From positions 1 through 58,553 of the forward strand of contig JADIIU010000084.1 of NCBI GenBank assembly GCA_027603945.1: 58,553 nt of DNA, given 5' to 3'. This document shows positions 42,750-52,759 of this stretch, piece after piece. Position 1 is the first letter of the stretch. Each line of letters starts with the position of its first letter. The position numbers were made by a program, and so were the translations under genes. This DNA is from Terramyces sp. JEL0728. Taxonomy: Eukaryota > Chytridiomycota > Chytridiomycetes > Rhizophydiales > Terramycetaceae. Under the pieces are notes generated by a model. It made no database searches. It was not told where the DNA came from and saw only the letters and a list, made by a program, of their open reading frames with translations.

Positions 42750-43397
42750 TTAAAAAACCAAAATATTAAAAGCAGTCAAGGGGAAAAGCAACGCAACGGT
42801 AAGGATATCAGCAGAATTAGGGACGGTGTAAGGGTAGGAAGCTGGCACATTAAGCGTAGTTGTTGTAGTTATGTTAGCAGTCGCGGTATTTGTAGCAAGA
42901 GAAGCCGTTTGTGCTGTTGTCAGAGTAACTTTGCAGTTCAGATTCGCACCACCCTGTACTATAGCTACAGTGCCCTTGTCGGCCCCAGAATTGGCGATTA
43001 TATTCGCAACCAATAATTTGCACTGTGAACAGGAATTAGAAGCTAGATTCGCTGCATAGAAGCACAAATCATTGTTTTTGTCCGTCGCACAGTATACTTG
43101 AGTATTCAACAGTCCAACTGAATATAAGCTCGCCAAAGAAGTTGCCCCGCCGCTGTATTGCACAGTAGATGATCCGCAATCTCCTAGATCCAAGCTTTGT
43201 ATATTCAAAGTGCATTGTCTGGTGCACATTTTCACTGGGTTTGCATTTGAAATATCTAGTAAAGAAGAAGCTCCACAATTGGCTAAAAATGCGGTTTGGA
43301 CACTTTGAATCACATATGAGCAGTCGTCTTTCACCGTTCCGGCAACTTTAAAAGTGGATCCTGTTTGCGCTCTGACTGCAGTCAACAATAAGAACAT
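42750..43397 (-). CDS. Secreted Cys-rich protein, probably GPI-anchored
   Basis: A single exon of 215 residues. The first 10-12 (MFLLLTAVRAQTG) are a short signal peptide. About ten cysteines follow in spaced pairs (KDDCSYV, FLANCGAS, KMCTRQCTLN, LGDCGSS, QVYCATD, DLCFYA, NSCSQCKLL, LNCKV). A Thr-rich stalk (ATANITTTTTLNV) precedes a final hydrophobic tail (ILTVALLFPLTAFNILVF) with a small-residue cleavage region (PNSAD), the signature of GPI anchoring. It is likely a cell-surface or wall protein. Function unknown. Confidence 0.75.
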   Translation of the reverse strand: MFLLLTAVRAQTGSTFKVAGTVKDDCSYVIQSVQTAFLANCGASSLLDISNANPVKMCTRQCTLNIQSLDLGDCGSSTVQYSGGATSLASLYSVGLLNTQVYCATDKNNDLCFYAANLASNSCSQCKLLVANIIANSGADKGTVAIVQGGANLNCKVTLTTAQTASLATNTATANITTTTTLNVPASYPYTVPNSADILTVALLFPLTAFNILVF

Positions 43398-43636
43398 CTC
43401 TTCTTGTTTTGGGAAACGTTTTAATCTGGGATCTGAGCGGTTAGATCTGCCAAAGACACACGAGACTCACCAATTCGGAACTGCAATACTCTATAACTAT
43501 CAGCTGATTATCTTTCAAAAAGTGGAATATGAATTATTGCTCGACACTTTGACCAAAGTTAAGCTCCGAATTGCTACCTGAAATAAAATCAGCTGGCAGA
43601 TTTTACTCTCAAACTGTTTACTTTTTCAAATTTTTC

Positions 43637-45665
43637 ATGTCCACAACACACATTTCTCCCAGAATTTCAGTAACGAATTCGTTGTTTGAAGTAACAAAAC
43701 TCGGGAATTTCAGCAAAGATCACAATACAGAGATTCTTTGTTTTCCCAACCACTCCAAATCCCATATCCTTGTCCACGAAAACGAAAGATTGACCATCCA
43801 ATCCCTAGAAACCGGCCAGGAAATCTCTGGATGGAGGTAATTTACATGTAATCAGATTACCGCACAATGGCTTTATACGTCAAGCTCAGGTGTCTCCAGA
43901 TATGTCCTATATTGGAACACTCCAATCGGCAAAAAGTTTACAGATCCGCACCGTTGGATCAGAGGATTTTGTTTTTGAATATACAAAGGATAGCAGAAAA
44001 TCCGATTCTATTTTAGGTTTTGAGTGGATTTTCAACGGGGAATTGGTGATTGTAGCGACTGATGGTGTACACTTTTTCCAAGTACATTTTCTTAATTCAG
44101 GTTGACTCTAATTCAAGAGTTTACCAAATCAAAACGATAAAAATAAGAATGAATTGGTATCAATATTGGCCAGAGACACGGCTATTGTTAGTATCCACCG
44201 GATCGCTGAATATCTTTATCTATCACTTGTCGCCTAAATCAAATTATGTTATTTTCCCAACTTTGCAATTAGAATTGCCGCGGTCCAGGAACTCAGTGAT
44301 CAACGGAAATATTGTGGTTCAAGTCACTCGCAGACACATTTATACCTTTTCGCTGTATTCACACAATTACATTGGATTCCTGAATACCTGGATATCGGTC
44401 CCGACTCTTTCTATATATCGAATAACGACCAAATCGACATATCGCAAAGAACATGAATTAAACCTGCAAAAACCAGGAACGTTTTCAATTACAAAATCAG
44501 ACAATCTACTCCTTGTACATAATCTCACTACTAAATCAACACTTCTCTATGATATAAAGTCCCAATTCTCCAACAAGTCATTATTACCTCCTCAAACAGT
44601 GCTTTTCGAGATTCTTGGCGGGATTGGAGAGGAAGATCCATTTTCCAGCGTGTATCCTAACTATTATGTATCCAAAAAGAATGGTAGTATCTCCCACGTA
44701 ACCATAAATCTCCCTGTCCTTATTGACATGCTTGAAGAGCAAGATAGTTGGTCACTAGTTAACTTGACTCTGTTTATCATCAGAAGAAAGTCCGAGAATT
44801 CCTATTCGCAGAGACTCAAGCCGATTAGAAAAGCTATTTTAGCTCAAATCGACTTGACAATTGTGAGAACTCTACTGGACACGCTTTTTTTGAATTATGA
44901 ATCGAGGTTTAATTTCCTAATATAGCCCTACCAAAGTTGCAAGAAACGTTTCCTTTGAATCGCTGGTATCTGAATTGTCTTCAAAATTCTCTTCTTCTGC
45001 CGTCACGGAAGCACCGATTGAAGATGACGGGACAATGAGTTTTCAAGATGATCTATTCTGCCATTTGTTTACACCACTTGTTCCTAAAACTCCTCCGGCG
45101 TATATGACAAGCTGTATCTTGGAATTTATCGAATCACAAACGGGCCATAAACAGCAAGTCAAGCCATTCATCTACGAATTATTAAACCATTTGATGGTTA
45201 AAGAAAAATACTTTGTTCAGCTCCATCAGCTTGTCAGGAACGAAATAATACCCGATTCGATACAACTAGGAAAAACGCTTTTGGAACATGGAGGTGATGA
45301 TCGGATTCAAAGAGAAAATATTCAAGTGGGGATAGATATGCTTAAACGGCTAGAGTGCCATGCAGAGGTGCTTGGTGCCTTAACCAACCAAGGACAGGTA
45401 TCCTTTTTTAACATAGTTATTGGAGGCTATTATTTATGCTCAACAAACTCAAACTTTGAAATTTTTATCCCCGCTGTATTTTTTGGAAGCGGCTATGAAG
45501 GATGAAACTCTGTTTTTGAACATTTACAAGTTTTTTGAAGAGCATGGAATGATTCCATTGGCGATGCAGATAGATTTGGATAACTCCAGTAATGGTATCG
45601 CGCGATATGTTAGTGTATTTAGAGAAATTTGGGGGCCGCAGATTGAAATGGAAGGAATGGAATAA
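43637..45665 (+). CDS. RMC1: RMC1 (C18orf8/Bulli) subunit of the Mon1-Ccz1 Rab7 GEF
   Basis: Five exons with four introns of 19 nt (43837-43855, 44082-44100, 44907-44925, 45398-45416) give 650 residues (human RMC1 has 657). The N-terminal propeller shows ILGFEWIFNGELVIVATDG, RMNWYQYWPETRLLLVSTGS and HELNLQKPGTFSITKSDN. The C-terminal Mic1 domain has QVKPFIYELLNHLMVKEKYF, GIDMLKRLECHAEVLGAL, and KDETLFLNIYKFFEEHG near the end. RMC1 supports Mon1-Ccz1 in activating Rab7 on late endosomes and in autophagy. All introns of this gene are 19 nt. The stop is 14 bp from the convergent R/Y/P-rich gene. Confidence 0.9.
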
Positions 45666-45679
45666 ATGAATAAAATTTA

Positions 45680-47383
45680 CTAAAAAGTTTCCAATTCTTG
45701 TGCAATGTGTTCCAATATCCCATCAAACTTTTCGACATCTCTTGTTGCCCTATACATATCAAATGCAATTCTTTCCAATTCGCAGCGATGCTTTTGTTCA
45801 TCATGCAATAAGCGATTTAATTCAATTTGGGTTGGCGTCAGAATAAGCTGTGGTTTCTCTTTTGGAATATCGCTTGGAGATTTCGGTACACTGTCCGCAA
45901 AAGATGGTGTGAACTCTGATTTCGGAGGAGGACGAGAGTGATAAGGATCACGAGCGGGTAGCTCCCTTGGCGGCAACCTATCATTTGAAGGAGGAAATCT
46001 TTCTGGTGGCGGCAATCTCTCTGCAGGGAAGCGATCTGATGGAGGATACCTTTCTGGAGGAGGGAATCTGTCATTTGGGGGATACCTATCATTTGGAGGT
46101 GGGGCATTTGGAGACATATATTTGTTACCAGGATGGTATCTTTCACCTGGATCTTGAGGGTAGGGCTGGTGTCTGTTTGGAGGATAGTCGCTGTAACTTC
46201 GTCGCTGATACGCTGGTCGGTTTGGGTATGGCGGCCTATGCACTCGGCTTTCTTGGTAATCGTTTGATTGAGAATAAGATCTTTCAATAGCACCATATCT
46301 ATTTTCGTTTCGGGGGACTTGGGTTTCCATATGGCGCGGCTGATCATAGTCTTCCGGGTTTTGTCCAACATGTGCGGATTTTGATTCTTGCAAACTATAG
46401 ACAGGAGATGGGGCACGATCAAATTCTGGTTTTGGCTGCCTGTCGTAACTGTCATACATCGGCTGGGGTTTTCGGAACGGCGGAGGTCTTCTATCCATAC
46501 CGGGAGATGGAGGCCGTTGGTCGGTATACGGTGGTCTATCATTGTATGCGGCGGGTTGGCGGGTATTAAAGGGCCTGTTGTCATATCTTTCATGATAAAG
46601 CCTTCTTCCTGGAAATGATGGGGGTCTTGCTCGAAATTCTGGAGATCTTGGTCTTCTATCATAGTTATCGTATTCTGGCGACCGCGGTCTGTCTCCATAT
46701 GGCGATGCAGGTCTACGCTCAGCCAATTCAGGTTTCGAAGGCGAACGAGCAGAATGCAATCCAGCACTCTGTATACTTGAACGGCGGTCGTCACTAATTC
46801 CAGGCGATGATAGTGTCCTTTTTTCAACTATAGGCGATGGCGAGCGAGAACCTCTGCTAAGCGGGCTTGGCGTCCTTCGAGGTGCATACCGATCGGGCGA
46901 TGGATATCTCTGCGGTGATCGATATCTTTCTGGAGAATGAGGATACCGTTCTGGGTAACCTCTGGGTGGGGATCTATATCCAGGGGGAGGATAATGTCTT
47001 CTTTCATAGTATCCTTCCGAATATCCTCTATTTGAATATCCTCGCGTCATTCCTCTACCTCTGAAACCTCTTCCTCTGTATCCATCATCAAATCTGCTGT
47101 ACGAATGATCGCCATATCGTTCTTGTGGATATCTTCGCTCAGGATAATCTCTCCCGTCTCCCTTTGCATTTCCACCTGCTGGAGAAATGATCTCTCCGTT
47201 TTCCAATTCCAGATTCTCATTCCTTGCATCTACATCCATTCCGTCTGATTTAAATTCTTCGTTGAAAGGAGCATCTGTTCTAGGATAATCTCGATGTGGA
47301 TATTCAGGTCTTCGATCATAATAGCTTGGCGGAGGTCTTCCAAACCCTCCTCTTGGAGCATAGTATCTTCCTCGTTGAGACAT
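45680..47383 (-). CDS. Arg/Tyr/Pro-rich low-complexity protein
   Basis: A single exon of 567 residues. The start MSQRGRYYAPRGGF at 47383 has RGG/RGRGFRGRG motifs (about residues 100-115), typical of RNA-binding regions. Most of the rest is disordered: SPERYRSPQRYPSP and SPSPIV clusters like SR-protein tails, and a PPNDRYPPxERFPP repeat (about 430-480). Only the last 70 residues (TPTQIELNRLLHDEQKHRC through ILEHIAQELETF) look folded, probably as a coiled coil. It is likely an RNA-associated, phase-separating nuclear protein, but I do not recognise the family. It is divergent from MED19, with 45 bp between start codons. Confidence 0.75.
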   Translation of the reverse strand: MSQRGRYYAPRGGFGRPPPSYYDRRPEYPHRDYPRTDAPFNEEFKSDGMDVDARNENLELENGEIISPAGGNAKGDGRDYPERRYPQERYGDHSYSRFDDGYRGRGFRGRGMTRGYSNRGYSEGYYERRHYPPPGYRSPPRGYPERYPHSPERYRSPQRYPSPDRYAPRRTPSPLSRGSRSPSPIVEKRTLSSPGISDDRRSSIQSAGLHSARSPSKPELAERRPASPYGDRPRSPEYDNYDRRPRSPEFRARPPSFPGRRLYHERYDNRPFNTRQPAAYNDRPPYTDQRPPSPGMDRRPPPFRKPQPMYDSYDRQPKPEFDRAPSPVYSLQESKSAHVGQNPEDYDQPRHMETQVPRNENRYGAIERSYSQSNDYQESRVHRPPYPNRPAYQRRSYSDYPPNRHQPYPQDPGERYHPGNKYMSPNAPPPNDRYPPNDRFPPPERYPPSDRFPAERLPPPERFPPSNDRLPPRELPARDPYHSRPPPKSEFTPSFADSVPKSPSDIPKEKPQLILTPTQIELNRLLHDEQKHRCELERIAFDMYRATRDVEKFDGILEHIAQELETF

Positions 47384-47428
47384 AGCTGAAAAAAAATTGG
47401 AGAAATTTTTGAATTCAAAATCAAAAAG

Positions 47429-48004
47429 ATGCAGTACCATCTTTTCAAAACGACGCCAGAAAATAAACCAGAGAAGCAGAAAATCTTGGGATCTGATGAT
47501 TTGATTTCGAAATTTGATATCCTTCCACTATACGATTCATATGTTCGAGATATACATCACGATAACGATTACAGGAAATATACCAAGGATGTTGCAGGTT
47601 TTTGGATTTTTACAAGTAGGAAAGCATGATTATACTCCGGATCACATGCTGGGAGAATTGGTTTTTGGACCCCCTAAAGGAGATGTCGAACCTGCTAGGT
47701 TCGAGCCGAGCGTTCTGCAGCAGTCATTCACACTTATACCTGGACAAGTTGCAGTTAATCAAAGTTGATATTTAGGTTGATAAAAGCCAGTATGGGTTTG
47801 ATAATGACTCAGATGTGGAAACCAACACTCCTGAAAAGGAAAAGTTTATCATCAAATTAGGTACAAATTGGATTAACACCAGATTTGAAACGGAGAGATA
47901 GTGGCCAAGTGAAGATAAAGGTACAAGGCAATTCTTAAATCAAGAGCAAACGAAAGAGAGAGGACGACATTGATGGAAATATTTCCAAAGTAATTGTTGA
48001 ATAA
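47429..48004 (+). CDS. MED19: MED19-like Mediator head subunit
   Basis: Five exons with introns 47598-47616, 47754-47775, 47861-47882 and 47921-47944 (19, 22, 22, 24 nt) give 162 residues. The MED19 core is seen as SKFDILPLYDSYVRDI, YTKDVAVGKHDYTPDHMLGE, LVFGPPKGDVEP and SFTLIPGQ; only splicing joins KDVA to VGKHD. The C-terminus is short and very basic (DLKRRDSGQVKIKSKRKRED), as in animal MED19. Mediator's head module passes activator signals to RNA polymerase II. The assignment rests on the order of short motifs, so a profile search is advisable. The 24-nt intron is one of the few above 22. Confidence 0.7.
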
Positions 48005-48077
48005 CCAAGAAAGTGAAAGAAATTGGTGTTGAAAATTAATTGTCAAAATAATGTAATATATTAATCTCCATACACAA

Positions 48078-49722
48078 TCAGCGTCCCAATTTCGTGAGCA
48101 TCGAATCCAGTTTTTCGATTTCACTATGCAGGACAATCTCTTTGAAATCTTTCAGGTCCGGCTCCAGTTGCATAGCTTTCTTTGGCTGGTTTCTGTAGCC
48201 CTTTAGTATATCTACATCGAGCACATCAAAGTTTAATTATTATTACCTGGCGGGTTTATCAGGGATATAAGGGGGCCTAATGTGATCCTTCCATGATTGC
48301 GTGTTTTGCATGGAGCGCTCTTCAGCCTTGGTATTTTGCTTTCTAATTTTGGCTTATTCTGTTTGACGCAAGAATATGGTCTTGGCTTGCTAAGGGAAAT
48401 GTTTTCCAAAATGATATTTCGAGATTTTCTTTCATCTGTACTTGGTCTTGGCTGATCAGCTATTGGTCCGTCGTGTATAAATTGGATATTTTTATGGCTG
48501 GGCTCTGTAGCTATAAATCGACATGTGTTTTCTTTTTTTGTTGAGGCACATTTCGTCCGTCCTTTAGAATGGCCATCTCTGGACGAAAATAAGCTACTGT
48601 TCGAATGGATGTTGTCACTAGAGAACATGGTCGACCCACTGAATAGTTTTCTTGCACTATTATCTGTCATTGACTTGTACGAAGGAGCTGACTTGATTGA
48701 TCTTTTGCTTCCAAATTCGTCTCCTAATTTTTGCATTGAATGTCCATGACTTTTCAAACTTTTTGAAGATTTTGTCTTGCTGAAATTACTTTGGAGTTTC
48801 ACTTCATATATTTCCAAAGCGTGATACTCGGGCATAGATGTACTTAGATAATCAGATTTTCTACACTTGTACGCAGATGCTGCCCGGCTAGACCGATCCA
48901 TTATTCCTCCAGAAGGCTCTGTTTTAACTGCGCAGCTTTTTCCGTTTGAGTCTGCGAAATAGTTTTTTTTGGGCATTTCTTTTATAATTTCTACAACTGG
49001 TTGGACAGCTTCTGGCGATCTTGCTCTTGCCGATCTAATTCTAGCTGCTCTCTCGTTTTTTCTCATGTACACCTCTGCAATTCTATTCGATGCTCTGGAT
49101 GCCGACCTTGAAGATTTAGTCCAGTCCCCAGTAACATAGGGTAGTTCGTTCTTTTCTTCTTCAACGACTATATTGCCGACATTTTTCATTGGGAGTTGGA
49201 TATTTATGGGCGAGACATCAATGAAATAAAGTTTTTGTGTGCTTGAATCCTCAGATGAACTATCCATGTCATTATTTATTCCAACCACTGAGAGTACGTC
49301 CTCCAGAACACTCTTTGGCCTGCTAGTTGGTGTTGTTGCTCTAGAATATATCTTGAAAGACGCACTTGGCTTCAGTGCCTTTTCCAAATCCTCTCTCCTT
49401 GTATCCCACTCCTGAGGACGGATATCGTGCCTTCTACTTTCCAGAAATTGCTCAGCTGGAGGTGCGTAATGATTTGTAATGATTGGAGAAGCTGGTTTTT
49501 CTACTTTTTTAATACGATTCTCTTTTCTCCTCACATTAGTTGCATTTAGTATTTCCATTCTAGATTAACTACCGCGTACTCTCTCCGTTTCCTGGTTTCG
49601 CTCGCAAATACTTCTGCTGCCTGATGAATAGTGTCTGGAGACAAATGTTTGACTCTAACTGGTTTACTGAACCATTCTCGGTTATGGCTAGAGTTAATTT
49701 TAAAGTACGAAAAGAAGGACAT
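48078..49722 (-). CDS. Unknown basic, mostly disordered protein
   Basis: Four exons (49722-49709, 49687-49580, 49559-48247, then a last exon) with 21- and 20-nt introns and a third, ambiguous one. The product is 522 or 527 residues. It starts MSFFSHNREWFSKPVRVKHL, has a conserved-looking block HYAPPAEQFLESRRHDIRPQ, then long Ser/Arg/Lys-rich stretches (WTKSSRSASRASNRIAEVYM, AARIRSARARSPEA), and ends in a helix (LKDFKEIVLHSEIEKLDSML). No family recognised. Basic disordered proteins with short helices are often microtubule- or RNA-bound, which is only a guess. The first two joins were found because the upstream frame ends exactly at a 20-nt intron. Confidence 0.65.
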
Positions 49723-50115
49723 TTGAAAATTCAAAGAACACGTCATTCACATCTGGGTTTAAAAGTTTCAAATCTTTGGCACAGAGGATATTCTATTGCG
49801 CCAAACAACTGTGTTTTACTGTGGCTCCCTTATTTTGATTTTAAAGGATTCACTCTGTCGCACACTAGAAGAATCCGCACCACCATATATTTGAGGAAAT
49901 GACTCTGCAGTATTCCAACTGCCATTATTGTAAGAGGACTGTTCTTATTTCCTCTGCCGAGTGCAATCTAAAGTTTACAATTTATCAGGTTGGAACGGCA
50001 ACATCCACTTGACTGCTGCCAACTTGAAAAGAGCTTTCAAGTATGTATACTGTATCAGAGTAAGAAACGTCTGGTTTGATTTGATACAATAGCTTAAAAT
50101 CATCCGCATACGCGA
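49723..50115. other. Divergent intergenic region with unassigned ORFs
   Basis: About 390 bp between the unknown basic protein gene and five-helix member C, which are divergent. Both strands carry protein-like pieces (minus FDPFGRETSLAYADDFKLL near 50100-50150; plus SNCHYCKRTVLISSAEC near 49920), but no chain of 19-22 nt introns joins either into a gene and they overlap each other. It may hold a small unannotated gene or only the two promoters. Confidence 0.3.
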
Positions 50116-51450
50116 GTGACGTTTCTCTGCCAAATGGATCAAATACACCCATGGGCTCAAATAGGGAATGTATCTCCAAGCCCATCAGCTAAGGATTTAA
50201 AAAGCGGACGCTCAACATCGGATCTAAAGATTAATTCGGAGCAAAGGAAACTCCTCCCGCTAAAGCATTTAAACAACGTTCAATTGTTGATTTTCATAGT
50301 GCGAAGAGCAATATTCCCCATGATTGATATTTTACTTTCTTTATACACAGCAGTCACTCAATATACATCGTGTACTTCATATTTTATAGCTGCAACATTC
50401 AGTCTTACATTGCCGCGGTATGTTTTCTTTCCCCTAGCGCTACTCGCTGCATTTGTTTGTATAGGATCATATATTGTAATGTACTATCATATGAGCATCA
50501 GATATCGCCAAGTTAAAAGGGAGGGTGTTACAAACATACGCGAAATATTGCCCTTTCTCAGCAAAATGATGGCAATGACAGATAAAACACCATTGGGAAT
50601 AAGGCAAAAGAAATTCAATCTAATTGAATTGGTTTTTCAAGATATTTTCCAATTGGCCATTGGGTACTACAATCTCAATGCAAGCAGGGTAAATTTCGCC
50701 TGGATCGCATATGCTAAAATTGCAGTTTCGGGAGTGAAATTGGCCTATCAATTTGCGAATTTTTTATCAACCTACCACATGTCGCGGAGATTCCTTGTAA
50801 AATCTTCTTTGTTTGTGCTGTTCGCTGGTATTGCGCTGGCCCTATCTATTGGGATACCCAGGGCCATGGTGCTGTACGATAATGGAATAGACGTTCGACG
50901 CATGACTCTTTCTACCTTCAATCAAACGTGCTACACATTTCCATCGTCGTCAACCTTTCCACAAGATAACACTGCTGGGGTTTTTACACAATATTCTTGC
51001 AGCGATGGAGAAAGCTCGCTACTCTGCCCTCCATTTAGAATGGTGGATTTGAGTAAGGCACCATCATCCGCGATAGTATCCAATTCCCCTACAACATTTT
51101 TTGGCCAGTTTTACTATGCACCAGTCTATCAAGCTTATATGAAAAAGAGCGGGAAAACAGAGATGCTGCTGTTTGAATACGAAACCATGCCAATTACAAA
51201 CTTGTGTGGGAACCAAGGCAATTTGTATCCAGACAACATGTTTTTTACCAACTCGACCTTCAACCACTTTTATCATGCCAACAATACTTGGATTTCATTG
51301 TCTGCAGGACTGAAGATTGTGAGTCGCGAAGCAGTTTACAAAAACTTGACTTTCTACTCAACCTACACAGATGCTAAGACGGGAAACCCTTACTATGTAG
51401 TGGGCTCTGCTTCTTTAAGGATTGAATTTACTTGCCAATTAGATGTCTAA
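50116..51450 (+). CDS. Five-helix membrane protein, family member C
   Basis: A single exon of 444 residues; ATG 50116 or 50134 is the start. It keeps the family layout: VRRAIFPMIDILLSLYTAV (helix 1), the outer loop SCTSYFIAATF, helix 2, the basic loop VKREGVTNIREILPF with MMAMTDKTPLGIRQKKF, helix 3 with FQDIFQLAIGYYNLNASRVN, helix 4 ending YQFANFLSTYH, and helix 5 (LFVLFAGIALALSIGIPRAM). The outer domain has QTCYTF, YSCSDGESSLLCPPF, LCGNQGNLYPDN and a final FTCQLDV. It is closer to member D, 47 bp downstream, than to A or B. Function unknown. Confidence 0.82.
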   Translation: MTFLCQMDQIHPWAQIGNVSPSPSAKDLKSGRSTSDLKINSEQRKLLPLKHLNNVQLLIFIVRRAIFPMIDILLSLYTAVTQYTSCTSYFIAATFSLTLPRYVFFPLALLAAFVCIGSYIVMYYHMSIRYRQVKREGVTNIREILPFLSKMMAMTDKTPLGIRQKKFNLIELVFQDIFQLAIGYYNLNASRVNFAWIAYAKIAVSGVKLAYQFANFLSTYHMSRRFLVKSSLFVLFAGIALALSIGIPRAMVLYDNGIDVRRMTLSTFNQTCYTFPSSSTFPQDNTAGVFTQYSCSDGESSLLCPPFRMVDLSKAPSSAIVSNSPTTFFGQFYYAPVYQAYMKKSGKTEMLLFEYETMPITNLCGNQGNLYPDNMFFTNSTFNHFYHANNTWISLSAGLKIVSREAVYKNLTFYSTYTDAKTGNPYYVVGSASLRIEFTCQLDV

Positions 51451-51497
51451 TAAATATTTTTATTGATCTTTCAATCAGAGGATGACATAATCTTGGC

Positions 51498-52739
51498 ATG
51501 TCAGCCAAAGATGCGTCTACAAAAGATGGGAGAGAAACAAAGGCACCACAGACTCTATCGCTATTCAAAAAGGCGGTATTTTATGTTAGAAGATTTGTTT
51601 TACCTCTATGTGATTTTGCGCTATCTCTGTACAACAACTACTCTGAATATGGCTCGTGTACAACATACTTTATCGCCTCAATTTACAGTATGTTTTGGAC
51701 CAGATTTGTATTCTTTCCGATATCTATTTTTGCAACTTTGGTATGTTTGATAACCAAATGCTTGATGTACAGAAACATTTGGATCCGCTTTCAACAGGTG
51801 AAAAGGGAATCAGGGCTATCCTGGGATCAAAGTATGCCACATATAAACAGAATGATGGCTTTGGATGATAATACACCTTTGGGAACGTATCAAAAGAAAA
51901 TTACTTTGGCTGGGCTTTTGGGACAGGATGTCTTGCAAATCGCGATAGCTTACTACAATCTGAATGCAAGCAGAGTGAATTTCACATGGATAGCATATAT
52001 TAGAGTTGGATTCTCTGGGATCAAACTGTCCTATTCCTTTGCAAATTTCATTTCCTTGTATGCTAAAAAGAAACATCGAATCTTTGTAAAGATTATCTTG
52101 TTTCTTGCGTTTGCAGCATTAGCGTTTGCGCTGTCCTACGTTATTCCAAAGCTATTGGTGCTTTACAACGATGGCATTTCTGTTCGATACTTGCAAATAA
52201 CAACTACGATGCAGACGTGTTATAGATTTGCCAACGTTACAGCGAATATGCAGTCTCATATGGTGGGATACTTTCAGCAAGATACCTGCAGCTATGGCAC
52301 CAATACCACAAAGTGTCCGTTGTTTAAAATGCTGGATCTAAGCAAAGCGCCAGCTAGCAGTATTGTAACAAATGCGCCAACTTCATTCCATTCGAACTAC
52401 TACTTTTCACCAGTGTATGAGGCGTATTTGGCGAATTCTAGACTGACGGAAACACTTTTATTTGAAAACCAAGACACTCCAACATCAACTCTTTGTGGAA
52501 ATTCTGGAATATTTTACCCTGATAATGTCCATATAACCTACGCGCAACTGGATCACATATATCTGTCCACCAATAATTGGGAATCACTGTCTGCTTTCCT
52601 TAAAGTGCCAAAGATAAGGAATGGCGATATACAAGGTGTATTATACGCACAATATAACGATTCCGTTACCGGGGATGCTTATTTTGCAGTAGGAAAAGTT
52701 GATTTTCAAATGACAGATATTTGTATGCTGTCAAAATAA
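51498..52739 (+). CDS. Five-helix membrane protein, family member D
   Basis: A single exon of 413 residues. The N-terminus MSAKDASTKDGRET shares SAKD with member C. Family features: YVRRFVLPLCDFALSLYNNY, the loop SCTTYFIASIY, MMALDDNTPLGTYQKKI, GQDVLQIAIAYYNLNASRVN, YSFANFISLYAKKKH, helix 5 (LFLAFAALAFALSYVIPKLL), then QTCYRF, DTCSYGTNTTKCPLF, LCGNSGIFYPDN and DICMLSK. The outer domain has about seven N-x-S/T sites. It ends 20 bp before the DNAAF6 ATG. The stretch LGxxQKKxxLxxLxxQD between helices 2 and 3 is the best conserved part of the family and may form its functional core. Confidence 0.83.
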   Translation: MSAKDASTKDGRETKAPQTLSLFKKAVFYVRRFVLPLCDFALSLYNNYSEYGSCTTYFIASIYSMFWTRFVFFPISIFATLVCLITKCLMYRNIWIRFQQVKRESGLSWDQSMPHINRMMALDDNTPLGTYQKKITLAGLLGQDVLQIAIAYYNLNASRVNFTWIAYIRVGFSGIKLSYSFANFISLYAKKKHRIFVKIILFLAFAALAFALSYVIPKLLVLYNDGISVRYLQITTTMQTCYRFANVTANMQSHMVGYFQQDTCSYGTNTTKCPLFKMLDLSKAPASSIVTNAPTSFHSNYYFSPVYEAYLANSRLTETLLFENQDTPTSTLCGNSGIFYPDNVHITYAQLDHIYLSTNNWESLSAFLKVPKIRNGDIQGVLYAQYNDSVTGDAYFAVGKVDFQMTDICMLSK

Positions 52740-52759
52740 ATATTTAACTTTACGCGTTG

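Noticed and set aside
45838..46827. Minus-strand 329-residue ORF in another frame of the R/Y/P-rich gene
   Set aside because: Frame-shifted shadow of a low-complexity coding region; the main frame has coherent RGG, SP and PPNDR repeats and a folded C-terminus.
49985..50185. Minus-strand 66-residue ORF (MGLEIHSLFEPMGVFDPFG...)
   Set aside because: It looks protein-like but overlaps the N-terminus of five-helix member C on the other strand, has no continuation through any 19-22 nt intron in a consistent phase, and matches nothing I know.
50116..50200. A 19-nt intron in member C giving a start at 50151 (MGSNRES...)
   Set aside because: It fits by length, but the retained reading keeps SAKD, shared with member D, and the other three paralogs have no introns.
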